Source: Agrocybe praecox (taxonomy: Eukaryota; Basidiomycota; Agaricomycetes; Agaricales; Agrocybaceae). Taken from it: 16,845 nt of DNA. Shown here one piece after another: positions 1 through 10,010 of the stretch. The stretch covers positions 1 through 16,845 of the forward strand of contig CAXHKQ010000126.1 in assembly GCA_964017145.1 (NCBI GenBank), given 5' to 3'. Numbering within the stretch: position 1 is the stretch's first letter; every line of letters begins with the position of its first letter. The position numbers and the translations under genes were made by a program. A model generated the notes under the pieces. It saw only the letters and a list, made by a program, of their open reading frames with translations, searched no databases and was not told the origin of the DNA.

Positions 1-99
1 ATCTAAAAGTGTTACATGCCCTCGCCATCGTCGAGCACGACGATGAGCTCAACCCGGTAATAGTCCGGGCCGGCGTGGGAACATGCCGCATTTGGAAGG

Positions 100-121
100 A
101 ATCAACCATCAGTGGTTGATT
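100..121. repeat. Perfect 9-bp inverted repeat (hairpin)
   Basis: The arms AATCAACCA (100-108) and TGGTTGATT (113-121) are exact reverse complements around a 4-base loop. It lies in the GC-moderate, non-coding start of the window. No function is visible. Confidence 0.6.
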
Positions 122-456
122 TCTTCCCTGCCACACACCATCACCACCACTGACAACGACGTGCACCGCAGCCCATTCCCCTTCGCAGGGGTATGGCCAA
201 TGGAACCCCACGTTATCTACAATAACGACAACGAGAAGAACTACAACAACGAACGACGACGACAGCCAATCAAAGAGCCATCGCTGTCTTTACCTGGGAC
301 CGACACCGCACCTACCTGCCATCACGTTCACCAGACGAAGAAGGGCAGGGCATGGGTTGGGACAAGCAGGACAAACGAGGGGGATGGTGCGAGCGAGCAG
401 GAGGGTACAAATGGGAGGGTACATGCAAACGGGACAGATCATTGCGTGGGAGGGTA

Positions 457-630
457 GGGGTAGCCACCAGTGCGTAACGCCAGCGAGCACGAAAGGTGGG
501 TACCATCGGGTAGTAGCTAGGCACTAGCGTGTAGCATCACCAAGCGAGGGGGTAGCCACCAGCACGTAGGGACCAGCTCGTGGCACCACTGAGCGCGACA
601 GGTTGGCACCAGCGTGTAGGTACCAGATGT
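457..630. repeat. Degenerate GC-rich minisatellite
   Basis: Variants of a short word, roughly GGTAGCCACCAGCGTGTAG on the plus strand, recur irregularly: GGTAGCCACCAGTGCGTA, GGTAGCCACCAGCACGTAG, GGCACTAGCGTGTAG, GGCACCAGCGTGTAG and GGTACCAG. Unit lengths vary, so this is a decayed tandem array. Open frames over it on both strands are low-complexity and look like by-products of the repeat. Bases 1-456 before it have GC-moderate sequence in which I recognise no gene. Confidence 0.5.
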
Positions 631-906
631 GTATATACATTAGTTAATAAACATGTATGTTGTAGTGTAGTATACATAATAAAATAAAATTTGAACACAT
701 TCCATATGTTGTAAAAAGAAAGTTCCCAAAAGGGTAATAAATGCCGAATTGGGAAGTGCGACCCAAAATAAGTATTAGAAGGTCGTTTTTTTGAGTATCT
801 AATCTAATCTAGGATGGAACATATGTATATAAAATTAGATATAGTCCTAAAATGATCATATAATTATTAAAAATAGCGCAGCACCCGAAGTGATCAAAGT
901 ACACTA
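631..906. other. AT-rich spacer without recognisable gene
   Basis: This stretch is AT-rich and has no convincing reading frame. It holds a short tandem ATCTA run near 797-811 (ATCTAATCTAATCTAGG). Nothing else is recognised. Confidence 0.4.
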
Positions 907-907
907 A

Positions 908-993
908 AAATAACACATCATCCGGTTTTATGTTTTGCAATCCATCCCATCCTGCCCTCTTTTGATGGCGCAAACAGCCCCAAAAAATCAAAA
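908..993. repeat. Diverged direct repeat, copy 1
   Basis: This copy begins AAATAACACATCATCC and continues through a TATGTTTT, AATCCATCCC and GCGCAAA series of words in the same order as a second copy at about 1110-1190. The two copies are about 200 bp apart and differ by scattered substitutions and small indels. Reading frames over both copies give similar peptides on the minus strand, which follows from the repeat rather than from a gene. Confidence 0.6.
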
Positions 994-1027
994 CATATCC
1001 CGACATTATATCTGCCCTTTTTCTGGG

Positions 1028-1085
1028 CCCCGAACGATGCCCGACGCAGTGCAGGAGCCCAATTACAGCGTCGGGCACCTCGGGG
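1028..1085. repeat. GC-rich inverted repeat between the direct repeats
   Basis: TGCCCGACGC (1038-1047) and GCGTCGGGCA (1068-1077) are perfect 10-bp reverse complements with a 20-base loop. Outside them CCCCGA (1028-1033) pairs with TCGGGG (1080-1085) after small unpaired gaps. The GC-rich stem stands out in AT-rich surroundings and sits between the two direct repeat copies. It could be a mobile-element end or a relic; no function can be assigned. Confidence 0.6.
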
Positions 1086-1109
1086 ACACTGTTTCCTGCA
1101 TCCGTCTAT

Positions 1110-1190
1110 AAATAACACATCATCCAGTTGTATGTTTTCCAATCCATCCCGTCCCATCCCTTTTTAGGTGCGCAAAGGGCATCAAAAAAA
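1110..1190. repeat. Diverged direct repeat, copy 2
   Basis: This is the partner of the copy at 908-993 and shares AAATAACACATCATCC, TATGTTTT and AATCCATCCC in the same order. It is followed by an A-run and a TATATATATA tract. Confidence 0.6.
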
Positions 1191-1953
1191 CATAATATAT
1201 ATATAGAACATATTTCTGACATATCGCAATAAAAAACATAACCACTACGCCTGCAAACCCTAATTACTGTCCGAAAACATAAAAAAACAGCAATGTTTAC
1301 ATATGTTTGGCAACACCAACTGCTCTCTGCCTGCGACATCGTGATATATCACTTCCGGGGTGGGCAACTGCCCTGTATGATGTATCAAAAAAAGTGCATA
1401 TTGCCAGGATTGATACATCAGACTACCTGCAAAGGGTGCCATCATCTCGTTATCGTCGTCATCGTCACCCTATGCACCTATGTCACCCGTCCAGTACCTA
1501 TGCATATGCCCAAACCTGGATTCCATGGGTATTCAACGACGTTGCCTCGGGTATTCGATCGATATACGAAGGGGTAGGGATTGGTGAGGAAGATCTAGTA
1601 TGTCCTGGTCGGAAAAGGAGGATGACGATGGGGGTCGAAGAAGGGCATTTTCAATATAAAATCGTTGGAGCTAGGAGGGATACGTGGTCCGGGGCATTTG
1701 TGATTGCAGTTGTGCATCGTTGTATTACCGCAAAAGAAGAACGGAAAAGAGAAGTAGAACTCAATTCTTTCGCGTGGTCATGAAGACAGAAAGGTGGGGA
1801 CCATAGGAGAAAAGTGATTGGATTTCAGAGGCAGAGGAAGAGAGCTGCAGGGAGAGCTGATAAACTCCAGCTCCGGAACAGTGAGTAAGATAAAGCAATT
1901 CCATTGATCGCCACTTTCCTATTTCTCTAAAAAATATATGCGCATGAATGTAG
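1191..1953. other. No gene recognised; may hold decayed sequence upstream of the hydrolase fragment
   Basis: There are overlapping open frames of 61-158 codons on both strands, but none resembles a protein family I know and none shows a clear exon structure. The N-terminal half of the downstream hydrolase (with its HGLGD-type region) would be expected here if the gene were complete, and I could not find it. Confidence 0.35.
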
Positions 1954-2563
1954 GGTTCCATTTCTCTACGAAGACACATTCCAATGGTACACCTCTGTCG
2001 ACGACCTGGGCGAGACCATCACACGTCCGAACCCGAGCCCAGCGCTACAGTTCATGCACAAAGTCATCGACAACGACTGCACCTGGCCCGCATCGCGCAT
2101 CCATTTCCTTGGGTTCGCCCAGGGCGGCTCTGTCGCTGTCGAGTTCGTGCTGGACCGATGGAGGAAAGAGCTGGAAAGCCAAAGCAAGCGCATCACAGAA
2201 GGTCCGAGTCCAACTTGGAGTTAGCCACCCGGTACTACTGTACGACTGGGATCCATTGGATCAATAACTTCATCAATATCAGGTCCTCTTCTCTCGTACC
2301 CAACACTCTCGAGACCTTGTCCGACTCCCATCCTGATCGTACACCACGCACCTCCAGCAGAGATCACCCTCCCATCCGGCACTCTTGAGTTGTTCAAAAA
2401 GGGTTTCTCAACAATCATTGAATCGAAATTGGGCTCAAAGCCGGAGGGTATGCCTGCATCGAGGCAAGAGTGGGAACCTATCATGCGTTTTTGGAGTCCG
2501 CGCCTATCGAAACGCCAAGTTGGCGGTTTGTATGAAGTGATGACAGGCGCTGGTGTTCCTTAA
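1954..2563 (+). pseudogene. Acyl-protein-thioesterase/carboxylesterase-like alpha/beta hydrolase, 5'-truncated pseudogene
   Basis: One plus-strand frame reads VPFLYEDTFQWY, then ITRPNPSPALQFMHKVI, IHFLGFAQGGSVAVEFVL, and after a stop GPLLSYPTLSRPCPTPI, EWEPIMRFWS and GLYEVMTG, ending at TAA 2561-2563. This order is that of the phospholipase/carboxylesterase (acyl-protein thioesterase-like) family: strand, nucleophile elbow, conserved GPLLSYP strand, C-terminal RFW helix. The elbow is GFAQGG rather than the serine-bearing GFSQGG of active thioesterases, so the nucleophile is absent here or in this subfamily. A TAG at 2222-2224 interrupts the frame with good family sequence on both sides. A splice acceptor (ATGTAG) precedes 1954 and the N-terminal half is missing. 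Family call fairly sure; inactivation likely but not certain, since an unusual intron could hide the stop. Confidence 0.7.
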
Positions 2564-2915
2564 CATTTTGCTACACACTGGCCAACACATTTATCTCTCC
2601 ATATCTGGCAATAAGTACTCAATGTAGCAGGTTTTGAACGTCAAGAAAATTGATTGAAGCAATATATAGTATGTATACAACATCATTTGGATAGACAGAT
2701 AATATAATTATGAGAAAGAAAATGTTAGGTTAAGTAGAGCATTAATGGTCGTAAGTAGTAAGTAAAAAGCATTTCGTAGTCTGGTGTGATATATGAGCTA
2801 AAAGATGGTTGATATGCTAGTTGGTCACTGTAGTCGTGAGAATGAAATGCCGAAAACAAGATGTCAAGATAGCAAGAAAGATAGAAAAAAGAAATAATGT
2901 ACATAAAATTAAGTC
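2564..2915. other. AT-rich intergenic spacer between convergent pseudogenes
   Basis: Nothing coding is recognised. The sequence is AT-rich and separates the 3' ends of the plus-strand hydrolase fragment and the minus-strand coiled-coil pseudogene. Confidence 0.4.
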
Positions 2916-4953
2916 TTAGCCTCTGTAAATTGATCCTGTAGGCGTTCTTGGTCCAAAGCGTCCAGAACTTTCGCGGCCAGGTACAGGGAGTGTAGGCTAG
3001 ACACTAGGAGGCGTCATCCGATTACGATCGGCTGTTTAAAGCAAGTAATGAGCAAACCAGAAAACAAACGAAAAAAAAAACACAAATCAAACATACGTTG
3101 CCAGGCTGCCCATGACGTGATTTGTCTTCTGAGATCACCACCAAATGGAGTTTGCATCATTTGAGCCGATGTAGAAGCTACAGGTACAGCAGCAGCAGCA
3201 GCAGCTTGCTCGGCCTTCTTCTTCCTTTTGGGAGGACACGGGTGAACCGTACATCAGGCAGGCTTGACCTGCGGTGGCATTGGTGGCAAATCAGGTGAAA
3301 TCTCGGAAGCCAAGGGAGGTGGTGCTGGTGGTGCGGTCGGTTTCCTAGAGAAATAAGTAATTGAGTCTCTAAGTCAAACAAGAGAAAATATGTATATAAT
3401 CACCAGTCAGGCTCGTATTCTCCTCCTGGTCCGTATTTGGTTTTCATGCATAGCAGATAGCCAATTTCACTGAACGAAATGGATTAACTTCTGCAATTCT
3501 CCACCAAAAATGCTTGATGCTTACTATCAGTGCAAGGCACGCCTCTCTTCACAAATCTTTCCAACTTCTCCTAGTAGCATACGGACTTCGGTGGCAAGTG
3601 CCCTGCCGAACTCGTCCAAGTACTAAACGGAGCAGAAAATAGGGTTAACGATAGTGATTGAGATAATCGAGACTAAAGACATACTCCTTGTACATTGAAT
3701 GGCACTTGTTGATTTGTGGTAGAACGTACAGCGTTAATAGTTTCTTCTTGATGCTTTTCACAATCATTTCTCCAACCTAAGATAGGGTGGTGAATACACA
3801 AGCGATAAACGAAGAACATAACTTGAAACACATACTCTCAGAAAATTGTGTCAAAAGCTCGCGTTGTTCGGTGTTTTGTTGCCTGAGCTCTGCGATGGTC
3901 CTTTCTAATGCTATAATAGAGAAAGGTAGTTAGTGAATGTTTGAGAGAGAACAGGATAACGGTTGAACTTGCATTCTCTCAGCCAGTAACTCCTCTCGCT
4001 CCCTCTCAGCATCTTCCCTCTCCAGTCGAACAGTCCCATAACATCAGCAGCATGCTGAGAAGTAGCCTGAATTGTGATAGCACTAATGGTGCAGATAGAT
4101 TCCCTATCAGACTCTGGAAGGTCTCCAGGTTCCCCGGAAATTGGCTTCTCCTATGAACGAAGAGGAGACAGGGCTGCTAAACGAGTCTCCAAATCGGTCC
4201 AGATACTGGCAGCTCGCTCGCGCGCTTCACGGTTTCTCCAGTCTTCATTTTCCAAGAACAACTCCTCACAATGATCTTCATGACTACGGAGCTCAAGCTC
4301 TTTCTGGTCCTCTGCTTCTTCTGCAACGTCGGTAATCAGATGCGAGTAATTGGCAGCAGCATTAAGCTCCTCCAATTGTCCACAGCTCTCATTTGTGACG
4401 TGGAAGTCGAAGGGCGTAACTGTTGCGCGTTGAGGGGGAGGTCGAAGTATTTCTGCGTGTTCTCGCAGTGCTGCAGCAGATTCAGGTTCGTGATGAGGCA
4501 TGGAAGGTTCGATATAGGAGATAAGTTCCTGTATTGAGGGTCGTCTACTTGAATGGTATTGACCACGATCGTGTTCGGAGCAGTGAGGAAGAAGTCTAGC
4601 GTACAAAGGAGATCTCAAATATGGACAACCACGGTCAATCACGTCTTTCAGGAGAGTTGTAGCTATGGGTGGATGGATCACTTGTCCTGGAAGAATCGTC
4701 ACCGCTGCTTGGCAAGGAGAACGACCATGATGCCATCGGGGCAATGGCAAGGGAGAGTGACGGCAACGATAAGGCGACGGTGTTCTTGGTCGGTGGTAAT
4801 GCATTGGCACGATCGGGAACGAGAACGTGAATGACGACTTGGTTGCGTCTGCACTCCAGGAACTACCACAGTTGTAGGTGCACGTCCTCGACGAGGAGAG
4901 CAAGATCATGATGGAGAAGTCGATCTTTGTACAATGATTGGCGGGTTTCCCAT
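2916..4953 (-). pseudogene. Degenerate coiled-coil protein gene (KYGPGGE / TPPSV family)
   Basis: Reading down the minus strand: a start at 4953 (MGNPPIIVQRSTSPS), an Arg/Ser-rich N-terminal part, a charged coiled-coil stretch (EELFLENEDWRNREARERA; LEREDAEREREELLAERM; IAELRQQNTEQRELL), then VPFNVQG, YLDEFGRALATEVRMLLGE, GYLLCMKTKYGPGGEYEPDW, a Pro-rich part, an Ala run from an AGC repeat (about 3185-3205), and TPPSV..PTLPVPGRESSG before a terminal TAA at 2918-2916. Several introns with good splice sites separate these blocks. I recall this order from a widespread mushroom protein family of unknown function. Four premature stops break it: TGA 4908-4906, TAG 4153-4151, TGA 3256-3254 and TAG 2999-2997. 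A one-base frameshift lies near 4055 (DVM/TVRLERED), and another probably lies near 4800. It looks like a dead copy of a host gene, not transposon cargo. Family assignment is from memory. Confidence 0.72.
3182..3207. repeat. AGC trinucleotide run
   Basis: A pure run of AGC units on the plus strand encodes an alanine tract in the minus-strand coiled-coil pseudogene. It is a simple coding microsatellite. Confidence 0.7.
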
Positions 4954-5392
4954 TGTCTGGCTAAGGGCTATGATGTTGGTCATGCGAGTGAGAACGTGGA
5001 CGTGGATGCCCATGCCCAGTCAAAAGTCCCACTGTTGTGATCTGCTGATGTCGCGTCACAACGGGAATTCACTATCTTTTATGTGGGGATCTGCTCGGTT
5101 CTGGTAACTCTTTTACATCCTAATTAAATGCACCGATTTCTCGATCCACTTGGGACCTGTTTACGCTACGAAAGCCACAAAGGAAAAAGGTGCACATATT
5201 TTCGGTAATTGTTATGCGTGCCGGCGGCGGCTACTACCTCATATCAGACTACACCTCCACAACACTTAGATTAGTATATATATTGAATGTGTTGTACCAG
5301 TACCGACTCCCGAGCAAATGAAAATAGTATACTATACCAAGACCTGACTATATACTTGAACAGATCATGAAATAAAGGTGAAATGAAGACAT
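4954..5392. other. Intergenic region; possible left border zone of the transposon
   Basis: I see no gene. This stretch separates the broken coiled-coil gene from the 3' end of the intact 294-residue gene. If the three intact genes form one element, its left end should lie here, but no terminal repeat that matches the region after 12507 is visible by eye. Confidence 0.35.
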
Positions 5393-6330
5393 CTAACTAC
5401 GGATGACCTGCTCAAGCAATGCTTTGAGATCGTCTAACTTCTTTGTGGTGTCGTGGAGCTTTACTCTGGTTGTACGCAGCTGTTCTGTAAGCTCGAAACG
5501 TTCGTTGATGAGGCGGGTAATTCTTTTCTTGGCCTTGTCGAGCTGGGCTTCTAAGGAAACCATAGCTTTCTTTTCTTCGTCATGTTGCGACTTGCATAGG
5601 CCCCAAAGAATCTGTTCGATTGACTTCATTGACTCGATATAAGGGTCGTTGGCAGCCTCCTCGTTCTCGTTCTCGTTGTTGCTGTTGCTGCTGTGCTCGT
5701 CACTGTCACTGTCACCGTCACCGGCGTTCTCGTTGCTCTCGTCATTGGGGTCGGCATTGTCATGGTTCAAGTTGTTCTCGTCGTTGCTCGTGTCCCCCAA
5801 CAACCCACAACCGTCCGTAGTGTCACCATGATACATATAAGGGTCCTGGCTTTCTTCCTCTCTCTCGCTGGCATTTTCTTCGCCATCATCATCATTTGGG
5901 TGACTTGCACTGTGCCTTTCATCTTCATCACTGTTGCTACTATTATGATGTCTGATGTCTTTTGCGGAAGCTGATTGATCCTTTTTGGTATGCCACGGCC
6001 GTCCAGCAGGACGTCGGATGGTTGCTTGCGGATATTTGTTTGCCTCCCATTGTGATTCAGATGTCTGGGAGTCCTCGACACCTTCGAGATACAAGCTAAA
6101 TGGATGTAAGTGACCCCAAATTCAATCTAATCAAAGCTATGTACATACCTCCTTGTGAGACATTCCGATACTTTGGCAGACATACGCTGCTGCTTTTCGG
6201 TATAGTAGTAGTTATTATCGAGTGGGTCTGGCTCCGATACTCGTCTAGTAAGAGTTCCACCAGGCCGCTTCCAAGGGGTGATTTTGGCTGGGCTAGGACT
6301 TTCAGATAGGCTGCACTTGAACGGGTGCAT
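5393..6330 (-). CDS. Acidic coiled-coil protein of unknown function, 294 aa, two exons
   Basis: Exon 1 runs 6330-6149 and exon 2 runs 6095-5393, joined by a 53-bp intron (GTATGT..TTTAG) that keeps the frame (AG|C gives serine in TRRSLYLEG). An in-frame TAA lies just upstream of the ATG at 6330. The protein has a basic, Pro/Ser-containing N terminus (MHPFKCSLSESPSPAKITPW, residues 1-20), a long Asp/Glu/Asn/Ser-rich middle (roughly residues 95-215) encoded by TCGTTC/CTGTCA-type simple repeats, and a C-terminal predicted coiled coil (from about residue 225, heptads around SLEAQLDKAKKRITRLINE and LHDTTKKLDDLKALLEQ). No catalytic motif, signal peptide or membrane segment is visible. It is divergently oriented to the transposase gene with about 280 bp between starts. 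The frame is intact although neighbouring host-like genes are broken, so it may be element cargo. I do not recognise the family. Confidence 0.6.
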
Positions 6331-6610
6331 AGGAAATCGAGCAACAATGAGACTGGTAAGGGTTTAAAACAGTTCTGCATGCTATGAACCAGAGTTTGTT
6401 ATTAAACAGCAGTGGAATAAAGTGAACCATTTCGGAGGCGGGATGACGTCGAACTGTTTAATTACTATGTGACTCACCATCACATGGTGTTACCAACACG
6501 CCTGTCACCAAAATTGGTTTGCGTGCTTTGTTTGAAAGTTTCTCTGTCAAACTACTGCTCATCAGCTCACACCTACACTCAAAATCTACTGAGAGATATT
6601 TTGACTCACC
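6331..6610. promoter_or_regulatory. Putative bidirectional promoter region with a CRE-like site
   Basis: This 280-bp interval separates two divergent start codons (6330 minus, 6611 plus), so it probably contains both promoters. ATGACGTC at 6443-6450 matches the bZIP/CRE consensus core TGACGTC. No clear TATA box is seen. Promoter role is inferred from position only. Confidence 0.4.
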
Positions 6611-9600
6611 ATGGCAGATGGGCTATACAGGTGTAACTGTAAAGAACGGTGCCGTGGTGAGTGGAGAAGCCTCAAAAGGTCCACCTGGTATGACCATAGA
6701 AATTTCCGGAATCCTATGCCACCGCTCCCATCCATCGGAAATTCCACCAATTCAGCGAATACACGATCTGCGCCAGGTCCACATTCACAGGACTCCTTTC
6801 GTTATCAGAAAAGGCCACATTTGGACAACGAAGTGACTAGGAATATTGTGCAAGAGGTAATGTCAACCTCACCATGTTTTCCATCGCTTTTCGCCACATT
6901 ACTGACTAATATTTTTGTATCTACATATATTATAGGATAGCACATCAACTGAACAGGAGCAGGAGACATACATCAGCTATAATCACGATGACGAAAATTC
7001 TGTTATGTTGGAACAAGAACCAGCTGTTGGGCATGAGCAACACCTTGAAATGGACATTGATACATGCGGCCCCAGACCGAGCATAGGTGGCTCTAATATG
7101 GAGGACTGTGAGTACCTAAATTGCTTTCCACTTGATTCGAGAGAACTTACATTATCAAAATTTTAGCTAACCCTGAATTGGCGGTGAACGACTCCACTCG
7201 CCCTTACGAGTACATTATTCCTCCCAATTTTGTCCCCACTACGGATGACCTGCAGACCTCAGTCCAATTTATAGAAGCTTTGCGAAACGCCTCGTTAGAA
7301 AACGGTGATCTCGATAACGACCAGTTACACATGCTACGAAATCCTGTTACACATACCTTGTCAATTGAGGACTGTGATATATTACTCTCAATAAAATTAT
7401 TTCTGTCAACATCGAACAGCTCCGACCAGACTTACAAGGATATCCACAAGGATCTCCAAGAAGATGATCCCTCTCGCAACCTTCTATCTCATTATCAGGT
7501 CAAACGCAAGCTTGCTGAGCTAACTGGTGTTGAAGCTATTGTGTCGGACATGTGCCATAGCTCATGCATGACATATACTGGCCCATTTGCTCAACTTCAA
7601 AGCTGTCCGATATGTGGCGAGCCAAGATCAGGACCAACAAAACCCGTCGAAGGCCCTGCTCGACCGAAACATTTTTATACCATTCCGCTTGGTCCTCAAT
7701 TACAAGCATTATGGAGGACACCAGAGGGTGCTGAAAACATGCAGCATCGTGCTCGAAAGACCACGGAAATCATAGACCAGATCAACGAAAGTGAAACCAG
7801 CGAAATTGATGTATTTGATGACATCTACCATGGCCAGCACTACTTAGAAGCTGTTGAACGTGGGGATATTAAGACGGACGATATGGTTCTGATGTTTGCC
7901 ATGGATGGTGCACAGCTATACGAGCACAAGCAATCAGACTGTTGGATTTACATCTGGGTCATCTTGGATCTCCCTCCTCATTTGCGGTACAAGAAGAGGC
8001 ACATTATTCTGGGCGGATTTATTCCAGGTCCAAAAAACCCCAAAAATACAGATTCTTTTCTCTTTCCCGGATTTCAACACCTTGCAGCATTGCAAAAGGA
8101 AGGCCTCAAGGTGTGGAACGCAGCTACCGACCAGATTTTTATATCACATCCTCATTTACACGCAGCGTGTGCAGACGGTCCTGGAAGTGTTTATTTTACT
8201 GGTCTTGTTGGTCACCGGGGCGCCTATCCATGTCAATTATATTGCGGCATCAAAGGTCGTCACAAGCCTGGTGTCCCACAATACTATCCTGCTCTTCTCA
8301 AACCTAATGATTATGATGTGGCTGGCTGTAATCATGGCGATATAGACCCTCTCGAGGTTCGGATAGGTGACGCACATGTATATTCAGAGAACCTCAAATT
8401 TCTTATGCAATCTCGTAATCCAACCGAATTCAAAGCACGGCGCAGAGACACTGGTATCGCCACACCCAGTATTTTTAGTGGACTGCCTGCGACAGGTCGT
8501 TTACCCATTCCATATGGATTCCCCGGTGATTCAATGCACGTCCCGAATCTAAATCTTGGTGAATTACTGGTACCCTTGTGGCGTGGAACATTTACCTGCG
8601 CCAAAACTGATCATGTGCGTAATTGGAACTGGGTCGTATTCAAGGATGAAGACACTTGGAAAGCTCACGGTGCTGCTATTATCGCATGTCGATCCCATAT
8701 TCCCAACTCATATGACCGCCCTCCTCGTAACTTGGCTGAGAAAGCTAACAGTGGCTATAAGGCCAAAGAATGGCAAAATTATTTCTATGGTCTCGCACCA
8801 GCACTTCTGCATAACATATTGCCTCGTGTGTACTGGCAAAAATTTTGCAAGCTCGTGGCATCAATTCGCATTCTGCATCGTCGACAAATTACGAAGGAAC
8901 AGCTTCGAAAAGCCTACACCTTAATGTGTGATTTTCACCGGGAATTTGAATTGATTTATGGGGAACGTCGAGCTGACCGCATCCATTTTGTCCGACCATG
9001 CCTACATGCCTTGCTTCACACACCTTTAGAGACAGTGCGCTTTGGACCTATTCCATTACATGCTACATGGACCATCGAGCATATGATTGGAGATCTTGGA
9101 AGAGAAATTGCACAGCCTTCTAATCCATATCAAAATCTCTCCGAATGTGGTCTTCGTCGCTGCCAGGTTAACACACTTAGGGTCTCCTACCGGCAGTTTA
9201 TGAAGGAAGAAAATGGATTGCCTCACTACGCTCTTGACATTGGTGATGGCTATGCATTATTGCGTGCTAAAGAAAGAACAGCGCACATACTGGATGACAA
9301 AGACCAGGCTACAGCTGTGTCGTCTTTTCTACTGGCAAGCAAAGAGCCAGATGACCAGGATGAAGAACAATGTTGGGATGATATCAAAGTTACTCGATGG
9401 GCGCGTCTACAGCTACCAAATGGTCAACGAGCTCGCTCAACTTGGAAAGAGAATAAAATGGATTCACCACGATGTGCAAGTTGTGTTAAGGTAAATGTAC
9501 ACCATGAATTTCATTTTCTGATTTTATATTCAAATCAATTAAAACATAGGTTGGAGAAAATGGCTACGCACAAGTTCATTTCTACTTTAACGCAATTGTC

Positions 9601-9891
9601 AATGACAAAGAAGAGACACTGGCACTGGTGACGATGTTCTCACAACCATGGGCAGCTTTGCTCGAAGAATCATACGGCACTGTTATTTCCGTTAAAAAAT
9701 TAGGGTTCAAGGTGATTTACGCAAAAACAATCACAACCGTCATAGCCGCTATTCCACACAGTTATTGTGTAAACGATGAATCCGACCAGCACTACTTTGT
9801 ATGGGAAAAAATGGGCATGGATATGTCACTGTTAGCTAAGGTCTTTGTAGAAGAAGATGATGACGATGACGATAATGCAGAAATAGATTGA
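6611..9891 (+). CDS. Tnp2-family (CACTA/EnSpm-like) transposase, 1027 aa, four exons
   Basis: Exons 6611-6856, 6936-7107, 7167-9490 and 9550-9891 join in frame across three short introns (79, 59 and 59 bp, all GT..AG). The N terminus begins MADGLYRCNCKERCRG, a Cys-rich start seen in basidiomycete Tnp2 proteins. A Cys cluster follows at C269, C273, C286 and C289 (CHSSC..CPICGE). The core has AMDGAQLYE (D386), WVILDLPPHLRYKKRHI, GFIPGPKNPKN, then DGPGSVYFTGLVGHRG (D476) and CQLYCG (C495, C499), matching the order of Pfam Tnp2: first acidic residue, LPP and PGPKNP signatures, then the D-P..G..HG..C..C segment. The C-terminal part carries LPNGQRARSTWKE and a beta-rich tail, ending in an acidic EEDDDDDDNAEID. 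Family role: DDE-type cut-and-paste transposase acting on terminal repeats in the nucleus. No stop or frameshift is seen, so it may be functional. Without the first two exons the product would lack its N terminus. Confidence 0.94.
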
Positions 9892-10010
9892 TTTTGGCAT
9901 TAACATACGCATTAACATACAGTGTTTAGAGAGTACGTCTGGCGTAATCTGCTTGTAGCGGGTCAGAAATGTATGTCTTGGGCTGATCGACTGTGAACAG
10001 AATACCGATC

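Noticed and set aside
83..457. 124-codon open frame on the plus strand and overlapping minus-strand frames at 290-524
   Set aside because: The peptides are low in complexity and follow the GC-rich repeat composition. There is no family resemblance, and both strands are open over the same stretch.
1293..1783. Two overlapping plus-strand open frames of 94 and 158 codons
   Set aside because: Neither resembles a known protein nor the missing N-terminal half of the downstream hydrolase, and they overlap each other in different frames.
5620..6081. Several open frames on both strands over the middle of the 294-residue gene
   Set aside because: They arise from TCGTTC/CTGTCA-type simple repeats that encode the acidic middle of the minus-strand gene. 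The two-exon minus-strand model gives a longer, consistent product.
7536..8924. Shadow frames in and opposite the transposase gene
   Set aside because: The transposase frame is recognisable by motif over the whole stretch and explains the low stop density in other frames.
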